DNA from: Bacteroidia bacterium
GTDB lineage: Bacteria > Bacteroidota > Bacteroidia > Flavobacteriales > Flavobacteriaceae
Direction: 5' to 3'
DNA: 64,000 bases
Assembly: GCA_030428705.1 (NCBI GenBank)
Contig: JAUIDI010000001.1
Location: forward strand, 868,001 to 932,000
A model generated the notes under the pieces. That model was not told the origin of the DNA. It was given only the letters and a program-made list of their open reading frames with translations, and made no database searches. Every line of letters starts with the position of its first letter. Position 1 is the first letter of the stretch. This document shows, piece by piece, positions 8,013-15,717 of this stretch. A program made the translations under genes and the position numbers.

Positions 8013-8819
8013 ATGAAACAACGTATTTTAATTTTTTGCACAGTACTTACCGCCTTGGGTCTAACGGCATTTGGCGTTATGGACTGGAACGATCAGGAAA
8101 TGAATGGCGCTAAGGCGACGATAAATGAAGAGATAGCTATGAACGAGCCCGTTTTAGGGCCGAAAGACAAAGAGATCTTTACTGATTTTATCTACGATGT
8201 GGGACCAAGATTTAGCCCCATTAAAAAAACAAAAGTTGATCAAGCAAGGACCATAGCCGACTTCTTGGATTCTGAAATAGTAGCATCCATTGTTTCATTG
8301 CAATCGGTAAATATTGTTCTTGTCGAAAATGACAGGCAAACCGATGTTCTTGAAAACGGAACTACGGCAACCTTGACGGATAGGCAATTGCAACTCTTAC
8401 AGTCTTTCGATTATTCTACCAATTTTGTAGTTCGAGCGGATTTTAGGAAAAAAAATGGAAATACGGGCATACTTGTAAGCGATTACAGTACTCCACATTT
8501 AACTATTGTCCCAGAAAATCAAGCTACATATTCACTGGGTAAAGAAACTCTTATGAGTTACCTGAGAGAAGAAAGCAAAAAAATATGGTCCAATGTCGAT
8601 CCCGAGAAATTACAGCCTGCAAAACTTTCCTTCATGGTGACCGAACATGGCGCGATTGAAGTTATTGGACTGGATAGGTCGTCCGGTTATCCGGAGGTCG
8701 ATGAAAAAATGATTCAATTGATTTCCGACCTTCCCGGATCTTGGATACCCGCTAAAAATGCTGCCGGTAAACCCGTGGGGCAAGAATTGGTCGTCTCTTT
8801 CGGATTGATGGGCTGCTAG
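8013..8819 (+). CDS. Exported protein with TonB C-terminal-like domain
   Basis: 268 residues. Hydrophobic N-terminus (4-22), then a region of about 180 residues of unknown fold (FIYDVGPRFSPI, LQSFDYSTNFVVRADF), then a TonB-C-like domain (about 207-264): the beta-hairpin FMVTEHGAIEVIGLDRSSGYPEVDE... and WIPAKNAAGKPVGQE are the standard signature, ending SFGLMGC. Unlike a true TonB it lacks a proline-rich spacer, so it is probably not an energy transducer for import; it may act in the periplasm as a ligand or partner. It shares its promoter region with the divergent winged-helix regulator, which suggests that it is the regulator's target and possibly its signal partner. Confidence 0.75.
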   Translation: MKQRILIFCTVLTALGLTAFGVMDWNDQEMNGAKATINEEIAMNEPVLGPKDKEIFTDFIYDVGPRFSPIKKTKVDQARTIADFLDSEIVASIVSLQSVNIVLVENDRQTDVLENGTTATLTDRQLQLLQSFDYSTNFVVRADFRKKNGNTGILVSDYSTPHLTIVPENQATYSLGKETLMSYLREESKKIWSNVDPEKLQPAKLSFMVTEHGAIEVIGLDRSSGYPEVDEKMIQLISDLPGSWIPAKNAAGKPVGQELVVSFGLMGC

Positions 8820-8839
8820 ATAATCGAACCATTTTATTC

Positions 8840-8880
8840 AAAAAGGCTTTTTTGTTTCGGCAAAGAGGCCTTTTTCTTTT
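8840..8880 (+). terminator. Rho-independent terminator
   Basis: AAAAAGGC pairs with GCCTTTTT, with an inner TTTTTG/CAAAGAG extension and a following CTTTTTG tract; it lies 20 nt after the TonB-C-like gene. Confidence 0.8.
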
Positions 8881-8911
8881 TGTTAAAATAAGCTATGGTA
8901 CGCATTAGTAC

Positions 8912-8938
8912 CCGCTGCTACTAGTTCATGACTAGCGG
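8912..8938. repeat. CTAGT hairpin repeat
   Basis: CTAGT-TCATG-ACTAG (8921-8935) inside CCGCT...AGCGG. The outer part GCCGCTAGTC, read on the minus strand, matches 6924-6932 on the plus strand, where a similar CTAGTC/GACTAG hairpin stands. Probable copies of a small dispersed palindrome. Confidence 0.4.
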
Positions 8939-9043
8939 CATTCGTTAAATAAAAAATTTATCGGAAGCCTTGTTTTGTAAGCTTTTGCTTAAGGCAGTCG
9001 TCTTATTATTGGCAAAAAAGCCGAATCACCTAAGGACACTTCG

Positions 9044-9880
9044 ATGAAAGTATTAAAACCTGCAACACTTTTAGCAATTTTGATTGTTACAACGGCGGCC
9101 TCGTTACCTGCGATTTGTTTTACGGCGGATGGAATCATACGCCATGATACCAACGTGGCAAAATATAGGGAGTTGGGAAATCGACCCGAATTCTATTGTG
9201 TCGGGCGTTATTCCGCGTCCGTCGAAAGTACCGATTATGCCGTCGGGGTCTTAATAGCCAAAAATTGGGTGCTAACCGCCCAACACTTCGTTAAGGACAT
9301 TTCCGTATGGAAATTCGGCGATACCTTTTACAAAACAAAACGGATTGTCAAACACCCCGAAATTAAACCGGGTTCTGAAGAAACCCAATGGAACGGACGG
9401 GATTTGGCCTTGGTAGAACTCGAAAACCCCGTTCTCGATATTGTACCCGCTACTCGGTACCGCGGAGCACATGAGTTGGGGAAAACCATCATAAAAATCG
9501 GCTATGGATATATCGGCAATGGAAAAATCGGAATGGAGAATCCAAGAAAACAAGAAAAGCTTGGAGGGCAAAATGTCGTGGATGCCGTCGGCGGCACTTT
9601 TGAGGGCAGGGAATTCAGTTCAAATGTACTGGTCTGTGATTTCGATAGCCCTGAATCGCCCGAATTCAACCATTTTGGTTCACCGGTTCCCCTCGAGCTC
9701 GAAATCGGGGGCTCAAAAGGAGACAGCGGTGGCGGCGTATTTATGACAGACAACGGACAAATGGTACTCGTTGGCATAGTCTCGGGCGCGTTGAACCGCG
9801 AAATCAAGTATGGTGCCGTTATGGCCTTGGCCCGGGTATCTACGGCCAATGAATGGATCGACTCCGTTATTTCGGAATAA
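9044..9880 (+). CDS. Exported trypsin-like (S1) serine protease
   Basis: 278 residues. Signal peptide (about 1-26), short propeptide, then a chymotrypsin-fold domain. The triad is visible: His in WVLTAQH near 84, Asp in GRDLALVEL near 124, Ser in GDSGGGVF near 227. The mature domain may begin at IIRHD, in the place of the IVGG of trypsin, where a freed N-terminus would complete the active site. It ends ARVSTANEWIDSVI. A shorter relative lies at 12503-13252. Transcribed alone. Substrate unknown; location periplasm or outside. Confidence 0.85.
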   Translation: MKVLKPATLLAILIVTTAASLPAICFTADGIIRHDTNVAKYRELGNRPEFYCVGRYSASVESTDYAVGVLIAKNWVLTAQHFVKDISVWKFGDTFYKTKRIVKHPEIKPGSEETQWNGRDLALVELENPVLDIVPATRYRGAHELGKTIIKIGYGYIGNGKIGMENPRKQEKLGGQNVVDAVGGTFEGREFSSNVLVCDFDSPESPEFNHFGSPVPLELEIGGSKGDSGGGVFMTDNGQMVLVGIVSGALNREIKYGAVMALARVSTANEWIDSVISE

Positions 9881-10027
9881 AAAACACTTTTTTTTGGTCA
9901 ATGATGACAGAGCTTTCAATAGGTTTTATTCTATCCGCATATGACAAAAACGCTAATGACATAGCCATACTTGTACTCCCCATTACATTGCTACCTGTAG
10001 ATCAGTATAAACCGATGAAACAAAAAA

Positions 10028-10054
10028 AAAGACGGATCACAAGGAGCCGTCTTT
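10028..10054 (-). terminator. Rho-independent terminator of the YegP gene
   Basis: On the minus strand AAAGACGG and CCGTCTTT form the stem and the T-run continues for nine bases. It lies 25 nt past the stop of the gene at 10080-10409. Confidence 0.85.
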
Positions 10055-10079
10055 AATGGTATTGTACTTAGGTAAAACC

Positions 10080-10409
10080 TTATAAGCTCTCTACGACCTT
10101 TGCGTCGGAAGCGTTCTTTTTTACCGATGCTATCCCTTTTTCCATGCTTGAGTTACCAGCGTACATTTGACTGGTACCGATAACCTGACCGTTCGCTGCC
10201 TTGAGATTGAATCGTGATTTGCCATTTTTGGCTTTTGTACGATCAAACTTAGAATCATCCTTACTGTTCTTTCGAACAGATTCGATTCCGTTATCACAGG
10301 CTTTTCTGGTGTTGTAAGCTTCACTGCTTAAGATTACCAATCCGTTTGCGGCTTTTAGATTGAATCTGAACTTGCCGGCCTTGTCTTTTTTGATTTCAAA
10401 TTTTCCCAT
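10080..10409 (-). CDS. YegP family (DUF1508) protein
   Basis: 109 residues made of two tandem DUF1508 repeats of about 48 residues, each of the form KxGKFRFNLKAANGxVI..S..Y.....C..GI.SV+KN. The two copies are easily aligned by eye (KFRFNLKAANGLVILSSEAY against KSRFNLKAANGQVIGTSQMY). Small cytosolic protein with no signal peptide. YegP-type proteins fold as duplicated beta-beta-alpha units and their role is not settled. Own terminator downstream; the 12-mer ACGCTTTTATCT lies 22 nt upstream and recurs before the EthD gene at 11913. Confidence 0.9.
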   Translation of the reverse strand: MGKFEIKKDKAGKFRFNLKAANGLVILSSEAYNTRKACDNGIESVRKNSKDDSKFDRTKAKNGKSRFNLKAANGQVIGTSQMYAGNSSMEKGIASVKKNASDAKVVESL

Positions 10410-10709
10410 ATTAATTGAAGATTTTAGGTAAGATAAAAGCGTCTGTTTTCAAAGCACAAAAAAGTAAGTTTTTGTCTTCTGATGCTAATAACGCATATCG
10501 AAGCGCATTATTATCCTTCGCTTCCACTAGTTTTCAATCGGTTATGCCTCAAAAGTACCTTGCTTTCCTTTGAAATGGCTTCTCTCGGCATGACGGAACG
10601 GCCGTCTATCGATGCCTTAAGTAGTATGGCCGATTTCATTATATTTACCCATACACGCAGCCCATGATTTTGAAATGTACAGGACAGCTTTTTCAAATTC
10701 TTATAAAAT
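10410..10709. other. 300-nt divergent intergenic region
   Basis: Between YegP (-) and the membrane protein gene (+). Apart from the 12-mer at 10431 I see no promoter that fits the consensus, no hairpin with a T-run, and no ORF that looks like a protein in composition. Confidence 0.4.
10431..10442 (-). promoter_or_regulatory. Shared upstream 12-mer ACGCTTTTATCT
   Basis: The same 12 bases stand 22 nt upstream of the YegP start here and 37 nt upstream of the EthD start at 11950-11961, same strand and orientation, each preceded by AAAACA(G). Could be part of an alternative promoter; role inferred only from position. Confidence 0.3.
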
Positions 10710-11432
10710 ATGACCATCAACGCTAGGTACAAGTCCTTTTTAAGGTTTGCCGCAATCTGTTCTTTTCTGGGGGCATTGACAACGATCTTATTGATTTTTC
10801 TTGCGAATCCTCCAGCCGCCGATTTCGAATCACAAACCATGTTGTATGAAAACAAGCTTTATCTAAGCAAACTTTGGATACTATTCGTCCATCCGCAAGT
10901 GAATTTTTTGGCTTCTCTAGGAATCGCTTTTTTGCTATTGCGAAAGTACCCTCTTCAAATAATCGTGGGAACGTTCTTTTTGTTGCTTTGGGCGTTTACT
11001 GAAATTTCCCAACAGGCATTGTTGATCGATAGTTTGAACCAAATATGGCGGCCAGGTTACATCGAGGCCGAAAATGAATTGGGCAAAACCATGTTCGAAA
11101 CCCTTATAAAAGCCGCTAATGGTATTTCCGATAGTAAGTATTTTGTGGTTATCTATGGTTTTGGCCTAGGGTCTTTTTTTTATGGAATGGCATTCATCAA
11201 ACAAAACGGATGGGAAAAATGGATCGGCGTGGCACTAGTGTTCATCGGTTTGTTGAGCCTCTCCTCGTTCGCGCGTTACTACTTGGAAGTGAGTTCGCTA
11301 AATACCCTTGTGAATTGGTCTTATGAATGGATTTACCCGTACCTACAGCCTTTAGTGCGAATAGCGATCGGTCTTTGGATTTTCAAGGAAATCAAAAGAA
11401 TGCCGGCCGCTGATTCCACCAATCTTGATTAA
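10710..11432 (+). CDS. Multi-pass membrane protein of unknown function
   Basis: 240 residues with about six hydrophobic segments (near 13-32, 57-75, 82-98, 143-162, 168-186, 212-228). A DFESQTMLYENKLYLSKLWILF stretch lies between the first two helices. No signature residues that I recognise; the layout resembles DUF4386-type flavobacterial membrane proteins, but this is not secure. Convergent with the EthD gene; single gene. Confidence 0.65.
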   Translation: MTINARYKSFLRFAAICSFLGALTTILLIFLANPPAADFESQTMLYENKLYLSKLWILFVHPQVNFLASLGIAFLLLRKYPLQIIVGTFFLLLWAFTEISQQALLIDSLNQIWRPGYIEAENELGKTMFETLIKAANGISDSKYFVVIYGFGLGSFFYGMAFIKQNGWEKWIGVALVFIGLLSLSSFARYYLEVSSLNTLVNWSYEWIYPYLQPLVRIAIGLWIFKEIKRMPAADSTNLD

Positions 11433-11499
11433 ACAGCTTATTGAACCAACTGGTCTCTACGATGAGTTCAATTGAAAAACCGAAAATCTTGAAAGCTGC

Positions 11500-11913
11500 C
11501 TATTCCGCTGTCACCACTTCACTGATCTGCAGCACAGGCCGGATATTCGTATAGTTAGGTACGTCGGCCCGAAGTGCCTCCGAGTGTGTACCCATTAAAC
11601 TTTGACATGTAGCCATGTCGGCAAAATAAAAATAGCCGATGGCCACATAAGGGGCTGTCGTATCGGGCGCACCACCTCCCAAACCTTTATCGATGACCAT
11701 GGCCTTTAAGCCGTCACCGAACAGATCGGCCGCCATGGGCATGTGTTTGTTAGAATAATAATCCATGTCGAAAGTGTTGCCCTCCCCGTTCGGATAGAAG
11801 ATGGCCACCTTGACCATCCCCTTTTTTATTTTGGAGTGGTCGGACGATCCATCATTCCGAAAACCGAATAAAAGAGCGGCCGCGATAAATAAGACACCTA
11901 GTTTTGTTTTCAT
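11500..11913 (-). CDS. Exported EthD-domain protein
   Basis: 137 residues: signal peptide or anchor (4-18), then an EthD domain (dimeric alpha/beta barrel; residues about 32-135). The typical opening VKVAIFYPNGEGNTFDMDYYSNKHMPMA with the K-H-M-P motif is present, as is the closing YTNIRPVLQIS. EthD proteins are small ferredoxin-like folds, some linked to ether degradation; most, like this one, are uncharacterised. The export signal is unusual for the family. It shares an upstream 12-mer with the YegP gene. Confidence 0.8.
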   Translation of the reverse strand: MKTKLGVLFIAAALLFGFRNDGSSDHSKIKKGMVKVAIFYPNGEGNTFDMDYYSNKHMPMAADLFGDGLKAMVIDKGLGGGAPDTTAPYVAIGYFYFADMATCQSLMGTHSEALRADVPNYTNIRPVLQISEVVTAE

Positions 11914-11949
11914 TTTTTGATTGATTTAAAAAGATTGTTTTTAAAGATA

Positions 11950-11961
11950 AGATAAAAGCGT
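11950..11961 (-). promoter_or_regulatory. Shared upstream 12-mer ACGCTTTTATCT (second copy)
   Basis: Identical to 10431-10442 and placed 37 nt upstream of the EthD start; followed by TATCTTTA, one mismatch from the -7 consensus. Confidence 0.3.
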
Positions 11962-12032
11962 TGTTTTAGGCCCGATTTATTTACCGAACTAATTATCGTA
12001 TTTTTAGGGTTCATCATCAAAAACTTTATGTC

Positions 12033-12476
12033 ATGAAAAAATTAACGTTGTTATTCTTTGTATCGATCGTTCTGTTTTCAGTTTCGGCTTTTGGTCAGAA
12101 CGATAAGGCATCGGTTCGATCCGCCCTTGAAGATTACGTAAACGCGCTGTACGAGGCCAAACCCGAATTGATCGAACGCAGTGTCGATACTACCTTACGA
12201 AAAATCGGGTATTGGTACGATGAGAAGTCCGGCAAGTATGAGGACAACCTTTCAATGAGTTATAAGCAGCTTTACAATCTTGCCGGCAAATGGAACAAAG
12301 ACGGCAAACAGGTAACTGCCGATTCGCCCAAGAAAATCGAGATTTATGAGGTCAATGACAAGACTGCTACGGGCAAGTTGACCGCCGAATGGGGTATCGA
12401 CCTCTTTCACCTCGCCAAGATCAATGGGCAATGGAAAATCATGAATATTATCTGGCAAAGCCATTCCAAAGACTAA
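12033..12476 (+). CDS. Exported NTF2-like protein (lumazine-binding-like)
   Basis: 147 residues. Signal peptide ending SAFGQ (residue 22), then a single NTF2-like cone domain: helices with ALEDYVNALYEAKPELIERSV and a curved sheet ending GQWKIMNIIWQS. It matches the pattern of the PF12893 'putative lumazine-binding' group of periplasmic NTF2 proteins, whose ligands are generally unknown. The serine protease gene follows 26 nt downstream on the same strand, so the two are probably one operon. Confidence 0.78.
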   Translation: MKKLTLLFFVSIVLFSVSAFGQNDKASVRSALEDYVNALYEAKPELIERSVDTTLRKIGYWYDEKSGKYEDNLSMSYKQLYNLAGKWNKDGKQVTADSPKKIEIYEVNDKTATGKLTAEWGIDLFHLAKINGQWKIMNIIWQSHSKD

Positions 12477-12502
12477 AGGAAAAAATATTCCAATACCGTA
12501 GC

Positions 12503-13252
12503 ATGAAAAAAACAGGTCTTCTACTGGCTGTTTTGATTGTTTCTTTCGCATTGATGGGATTGGTAGTGCGTCATGATGTGCCAGACCAGCGGTATATTGA
12601 TTTGGCTAAAAGATATCCGCAAATTTGTCATTTACCGGATGGGGAAGCTACATTGATCAAAGAAAATTGGTTGCTTACCGCCGCACACGTAGCCATTATT
12701 CTTCAGCAGGATTTGAAAAATGGCAAAGTACCCCAGGTCAGTATTGATAACCAAAAGCTCGATGCGATACGCGTAGTGTTGCATCCCGATTATGAATTGG
12801 GCAAACGATTTATAGCGAATGACATTGCTTTGATCCAAATCAAGGGAAATGCAACGACCATTCCTGTTGCAAAACTTTACGGCCAAAAAGATGAGGAAGG
12901 AGCAATAATCACAATTGTTGGAAGAGGCGATTTTGGCAACGGCCTATCCGGTCCTAAAAAGATGGATAAGGTCACAAGAGCGGCCACGAACCGGATAGAT
13001 GGCGTGAGCGACCAATGGATATCGTTCAACTTTGATGCCCCGGAATCTGAAAATACAACGGAACTTGAAGGCGTAAGTGGCCCCGGGGATAGTGGTGGGC
13101 CTGCTTTTTTGGATATCAACGGTGTTCGATATATTGTAGGAGTTAGTTCACATCAGATGAATAATGGCAAAACTTCAGGGGTTTACGGAGTTACGGAAAA
13201 CTATGCGCGGGTAAGCACTTATAAAGAATGGATCGAAATGATCATCAAATGA
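12503..13252 (+). CDS. Exported trypsin-like (S1) serine protease, second copy
   Basis: 249 residues from ATG 12503 (MKKTG...), chosen because a signal peptide begins there; the frame is open upstream into the NTF2-like gene. Triad: His in WLLTAAH near 53, Asp in NDIALIQI near 99, Ser in GDSGGPAF near 198. After the signal peptide comes VVRHD, matching IIRHD of the protease at 9044, and both end ARVST..EWI, so the two are paralogues with quite diverged centres. Likely co-transcribed with the NTF2-like gene. Confidence 0.85.
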   Translation: MKKTGLLLAVLIVSFALMGLVVRHDVPDQRYIDLAKRYPQICHLPDGEATLIKENWLLTAAHVAIILQQDLKNGKVPQVSIDNQKLDAIRVVLHPDYELGKRFIANDIALIQIKGNATTIPVAKLYGQKDEEGAIITIVGRGDFGNGLSGPKKMDKVTRAATNRIDGVSDQWISFNFDAPESENTTELEGVSGPGDSGGPAFLDINGVRYIVGVSSHQMNNGKTSGVYGVTENYARVSTYKEWIEMIIK

Positions 13253-13388
13253 TTTTCATACCATCTTTTGACAATCGTTGTTTTACCGGGTAACAGTGAT
13301 GGCAATATCAATTCTTAATATCCATGTGCCGGACGAAGTTCAGGTTTTCTACTTCGCATTTCATTCATCGCACTTTTTTCCACCCTCG

Positions 13389-13415
13389 TGCAACTATTCT
13401 AAATTCGCATTGTCT
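13389..13415 (+). promoter_or_regulatory. ECF-type promoter TGCAAC-N16-TGTCT before the sigma gene
   Basis: TGCAAC at 13389-13394 and TGTCT at 13411-13415 are separated by 16 nt. The same pair with the same spacing stands before the beta-barrel gene (15656-15682). The spacing fits -35/-10 elements of an ECF sigma factor and would make the sigma gene autoregulated. Confidence 0.55.
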
Positions 13416-13464
13416 TTACAATAACAACGACCGTAATGGGAAGGTTAAAAACATACTGACCTAA

Positions 13465-14004
13465 TTGGAAACCGACATCCGTTTTACGCACCGCGATCTT
13501 GTTGAAAAGTGCAAGACTGGCCATGCCAGCTCGCAATACCAACTGTATTCGCTCTATGTCGATGCGATGTACAATATCGGTATGCGCATGCTCGGCAATA
13601 AAGAGGATGCGGAGGATATTGTGCAAGACAGTTTTGTCGATGCCTTTAAAAACTTGGCTCGCTTTAAGTACGAAAGCACTTTTGGGGCCTGGCTCAAACG
13701 GATTGTCGTCAATAAAAGCATTAACCATCTGAAGGCGAAAAAGGTTCCCGTAGTGCCGATGGACGACCATGAGTTTCATCTGCATGACGAACCCCCGGAA
13801 CGGATGGAGGCGGTCGAAATCAAAAAAGTAAAGATCGGTATCGAAAGGTTGCCGATAGGCTATAAACAAATCCTTAGTCTTTATCTGATCGAAGGCTACG
13901 ACCATATCGAGATTGGTGAAATATTGGGGATTTCGACCTCGACCTCGAAATCACAGTACCATCGTGCGAAGAAAAAATTAGTGGAAATCATAACCGAATT
14001 GTAA
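13465..14004 (+). CDS. ECF-family RNA polymerase sigma factor
   Basis: 179 residues. Region 2 (about 10-80): YNIGMRMLGNKEDAEDIVQDSFVDAF then FGAWLKRIVVNKSINHLK; region 4 (about 125-176): LPIGYKQILSLYLIEGYDHIEIGEILGIS with the helix-turn-helix. The start is TTG at 13465, directly after an in-frame TAA at 13462-13464, so no longer N-terminus is possible. Its stop overlaps the next ATG by one base. It heads an operon of cell-envelope genes and has an ECF-like promoter 50 nt upstream, suggesting autoregulation. Confidence 0.9.
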   Translation: METDIRFTHRDLVEKCKTGHASSQYQLYSLYVDAMYNIGMRMLGNKEDAEDIVQDSFVDAFKNLARFKYESTFGAWLKRIVVNKSINHLKAKKVPVVPMDDHEFHLHDEPPERMEAVEIKKVKIGIERLPIGYKQILSLYLIEGYDHIEIGEILGISTSTSKSQYHRAKKKLVEIITEL

Positions 14005-14546
14005 TGGACAATTTTGAAAAACATATCCGGGAAAATACATCGGAGTTCGACGAACACAAGGCCGACCGCGAAAAAATGTGGGCCAATATCGCCGCTGAGC
14101 TTAAAAACGAAACACCCAAGGTTATTCCCCTTTGGAAGTCTTCTTGGGTACGTGTGGCGGCAAGCGTTGTAATTCTTTTGGGAGTAGCTGCTATCATTGG
14201 GCTTTCCGGAATCGGACAAGGTTCCAATATAGAAACGACCTACGTGTCCAAAGAACTGATGGACATCGATATGCACTACAAGGGCTTGGTCTCACATCAC
14301 GTGCAGTTGGTACGGAACCATCCGAAACTATCGGACGAGGAAAAAGCCGAGTTTCTCTCCTTTATGGACGAGCTCGACGAAGAATACGAACAATTGCGGT
14401 TAGAGATGCAAAAAAACCTTGACAATGAATTGGTGTTGGAGGCCATTGTTTCCAACTACAAACAGCGCATTGAATTGATCGAAAAACTGCTACGGCAGAT
14501 AAACGACTCGAAAATACAAGATGAAGATTATGGATACACTTTGTAA
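14004..14546 (+). CDS. Membrane protein in the anti-sigma position
   Basis: 180 residues: a cytoplasmic N-terminal part of about 50 residues (MDNFEKHIRENTSEFDEHKADREKMW opening, of which FEKHIRENxxxFD is typical of flavobacterial anti-sigma-like proteins), one transmembrane helix (about 50-68, VRVAASVVILLGVAAIIGL), and an outside domain rich in charged helices and probably coiled (about 90-175). No ZAS Cys/His motif. It overlaps the sigma gene by one base and the DUF4097 gene by 26, so translation is coupled. Role as anti-sigma is inferred from position and topology. Confidence 0.7.
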   Translation: MDNFEKHIRENTSEFDEHKADREKMWANIAAELKNETPKVIPLWKSSWVRVAASVVILLGVAAIIGLSGIGQGSNIETTYVSKELMDIDMHYKGLVSHHVQLVRNHPKLSDEEKAEFLSFMDELDEEYEQLRLEMQKNLDNELVLEAIVSNYKQRIELIEKLLRQINDSKIQDEDYGYTL

Positions 14547-15618
14547 AAAACTATTGTGGATTGCGATGGTGGTTGCCCTTGGGCATGGAGTCACCGCGCA
14601 AGAACGGGTGTCTAAAAAGTTGGAACGGTCGTACGCCATGACCGATTCGGGCGAACTACATTTGGAAAACAAATATGGGAATATCAACCTGTACGGATGG
14701 GACAAAAACGAAGTCTCTATCGTTATCGACATTAAGGTAAACCATCGGAAGAGAGAAAATGCGGAGGAGTTGTTGAAGCGCATCAAGCCAATTATTCGTG
14801 ACAACAACGATTATGTTTCGATTACATACGAAATCACCGAAAAGGAAGGCGGATTTTTCGCAAACCTATTTGAGAAAGCGAACCCCTTTGATTTTGATCG
14901 TAGCAACATACAGGTCGACTATACGGTCTACATGCCCGTAAAGGCGGAACTGGAGCTGACCAATACTTTTGGCGATGTCATTATAGAAGACTGGATGGGG
15001 CCGTTAAAGGGAAAAGTCGAACATGGCGACCTATGGATAAATGGAAACCTGAACAAGGCCGATATCGAACTAAAATATGGAAAGCTCAGGGCAAAATCAA
15101 TCGACTATGGAAGGTTGACGTTGAAAAATGGTGACCTTGATATGGAAGATTCCAAGAACTTACGGATCAACAGTAGCGGTGCGGAGATTTCGTTGAATAC
15201 CATTACTTCGCTGGAATTCGATTCGAACAAAGATGAGGCGACCATCAGAGAAGTCGGTACAATCTACGGCACCTTGAAATTCACGACTTTGGAACTTGAT
15301 CGTTTGAAGACCTCCGTTGATATGACCATGCGGGTCGCGGACTTCAGGGTTACAAAAATTTTAGATCCGGAAACCGATATTGCCATCGCACAAGAATCTT
15401 CCGAGATAAGCTTGAACATATCCGGTTTTCAGCACCATTTTGAAGCTACCATAGAAGAGGGTCTGGTACGTCTTCCGAAATCGTTCGAAAACGTAGATTC
15501 CAAAATGTTGGACAAGGGCAAAAAATTGCGCGAGATAAAAGCATCCTATGGAAACAATCCCCAAGGAAAAATTACCATAACGGGCCAAAAAGGCATCGTG
15601 CTTTTAAAAGAACTTTGA
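14521..15618 (+). CDS. Exported DUF4097-like beta-repeat protein
   Basis: 365 residues. Signal peptide (about 1-25, ...GVTAQ) and then a long series of short beta-strands (ELHLENKYGNINLYGW, ELELTNTFGDVIIEDW, IELKYGKLRAKSIDYG, LTLKNGDLDME) as in the DUF4097 / head-GIN right-handed beta-helix proteins. Such proteins sit in the periplasm or on the surface; function not known. Its first 26 nt overlap the preceding membrane-protein gene. Fourth gene group of the ECF operon together with the barrel and the GIN protein. Confidence 0.72.
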   Translation: MKIMDTLCKKLLWIAMVVALGHGVTAQERVSKKLERSYAMTDSGELHLENKYGNINLYGWDKNEVSIVIDIKVNHRKRENAEELLKRIKPIIRDNNDYVSITYEITEKEGGFFANLFEKANPFDFDRSNIQVDYTVYMPVKAELELTNTFGDVIIEDWMGPLKGKVEHGDLWINGNLNKADIELKYGKLRAKSIDYGRLTLKNGDLDMEDSKNLRINSSGAEISLNTITSLEFDSNKDEATIREVGTIYGTLKFTTLELDRLKTSVDMTMRVADFRVTKILDPETDIAIAQESSEISLNISGFQHHFEATIEEGLVRLPKSFENVDSKMLDKGKKLREIKASYGNNPQGKITITGQKGIVLLKEL

Positions 15619-15655
15619 TGTATCGGGTCAATTTGAAAAAAATAAACGTTCGGCA

Positions 15656-15682
15656 TGCAACTTTTGCTCCTTTGTTTTGTCT
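15656..15682 (+). promoter_or_regulatory. ECF-type promoter TGCAAC-N16-TGTCT before the barrel gene
   Basis: TGCAAC 15656-15661, 16-nt spacer, TGTCT 15678-15682, the same as at 13389-13415; 35 nt before the ATG at 15718. Implies an internal promoter under the sigma factor encoded upstream. Confidence 0.55.
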
Positions 15683-15717
15683 ATTAAGTTAAATACATCA
15701 ATCAAAATTAAAATCGA

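Noticed and set aside
9853-10056. Plus-strand ORF after the first serine protease
   Set aside because: Begins inside the protease gene in another frame and ends in the terminator of the YegP gene; composition is not protein-like.
10511-10855. Minus-strand ORF of 114 codons over the YegP/membrane protein gap
   Set aside because: It overlaps the start of the membrane-protein gene antisense, has no recognisable family and no protein-like hydrophobic or signal pattern.
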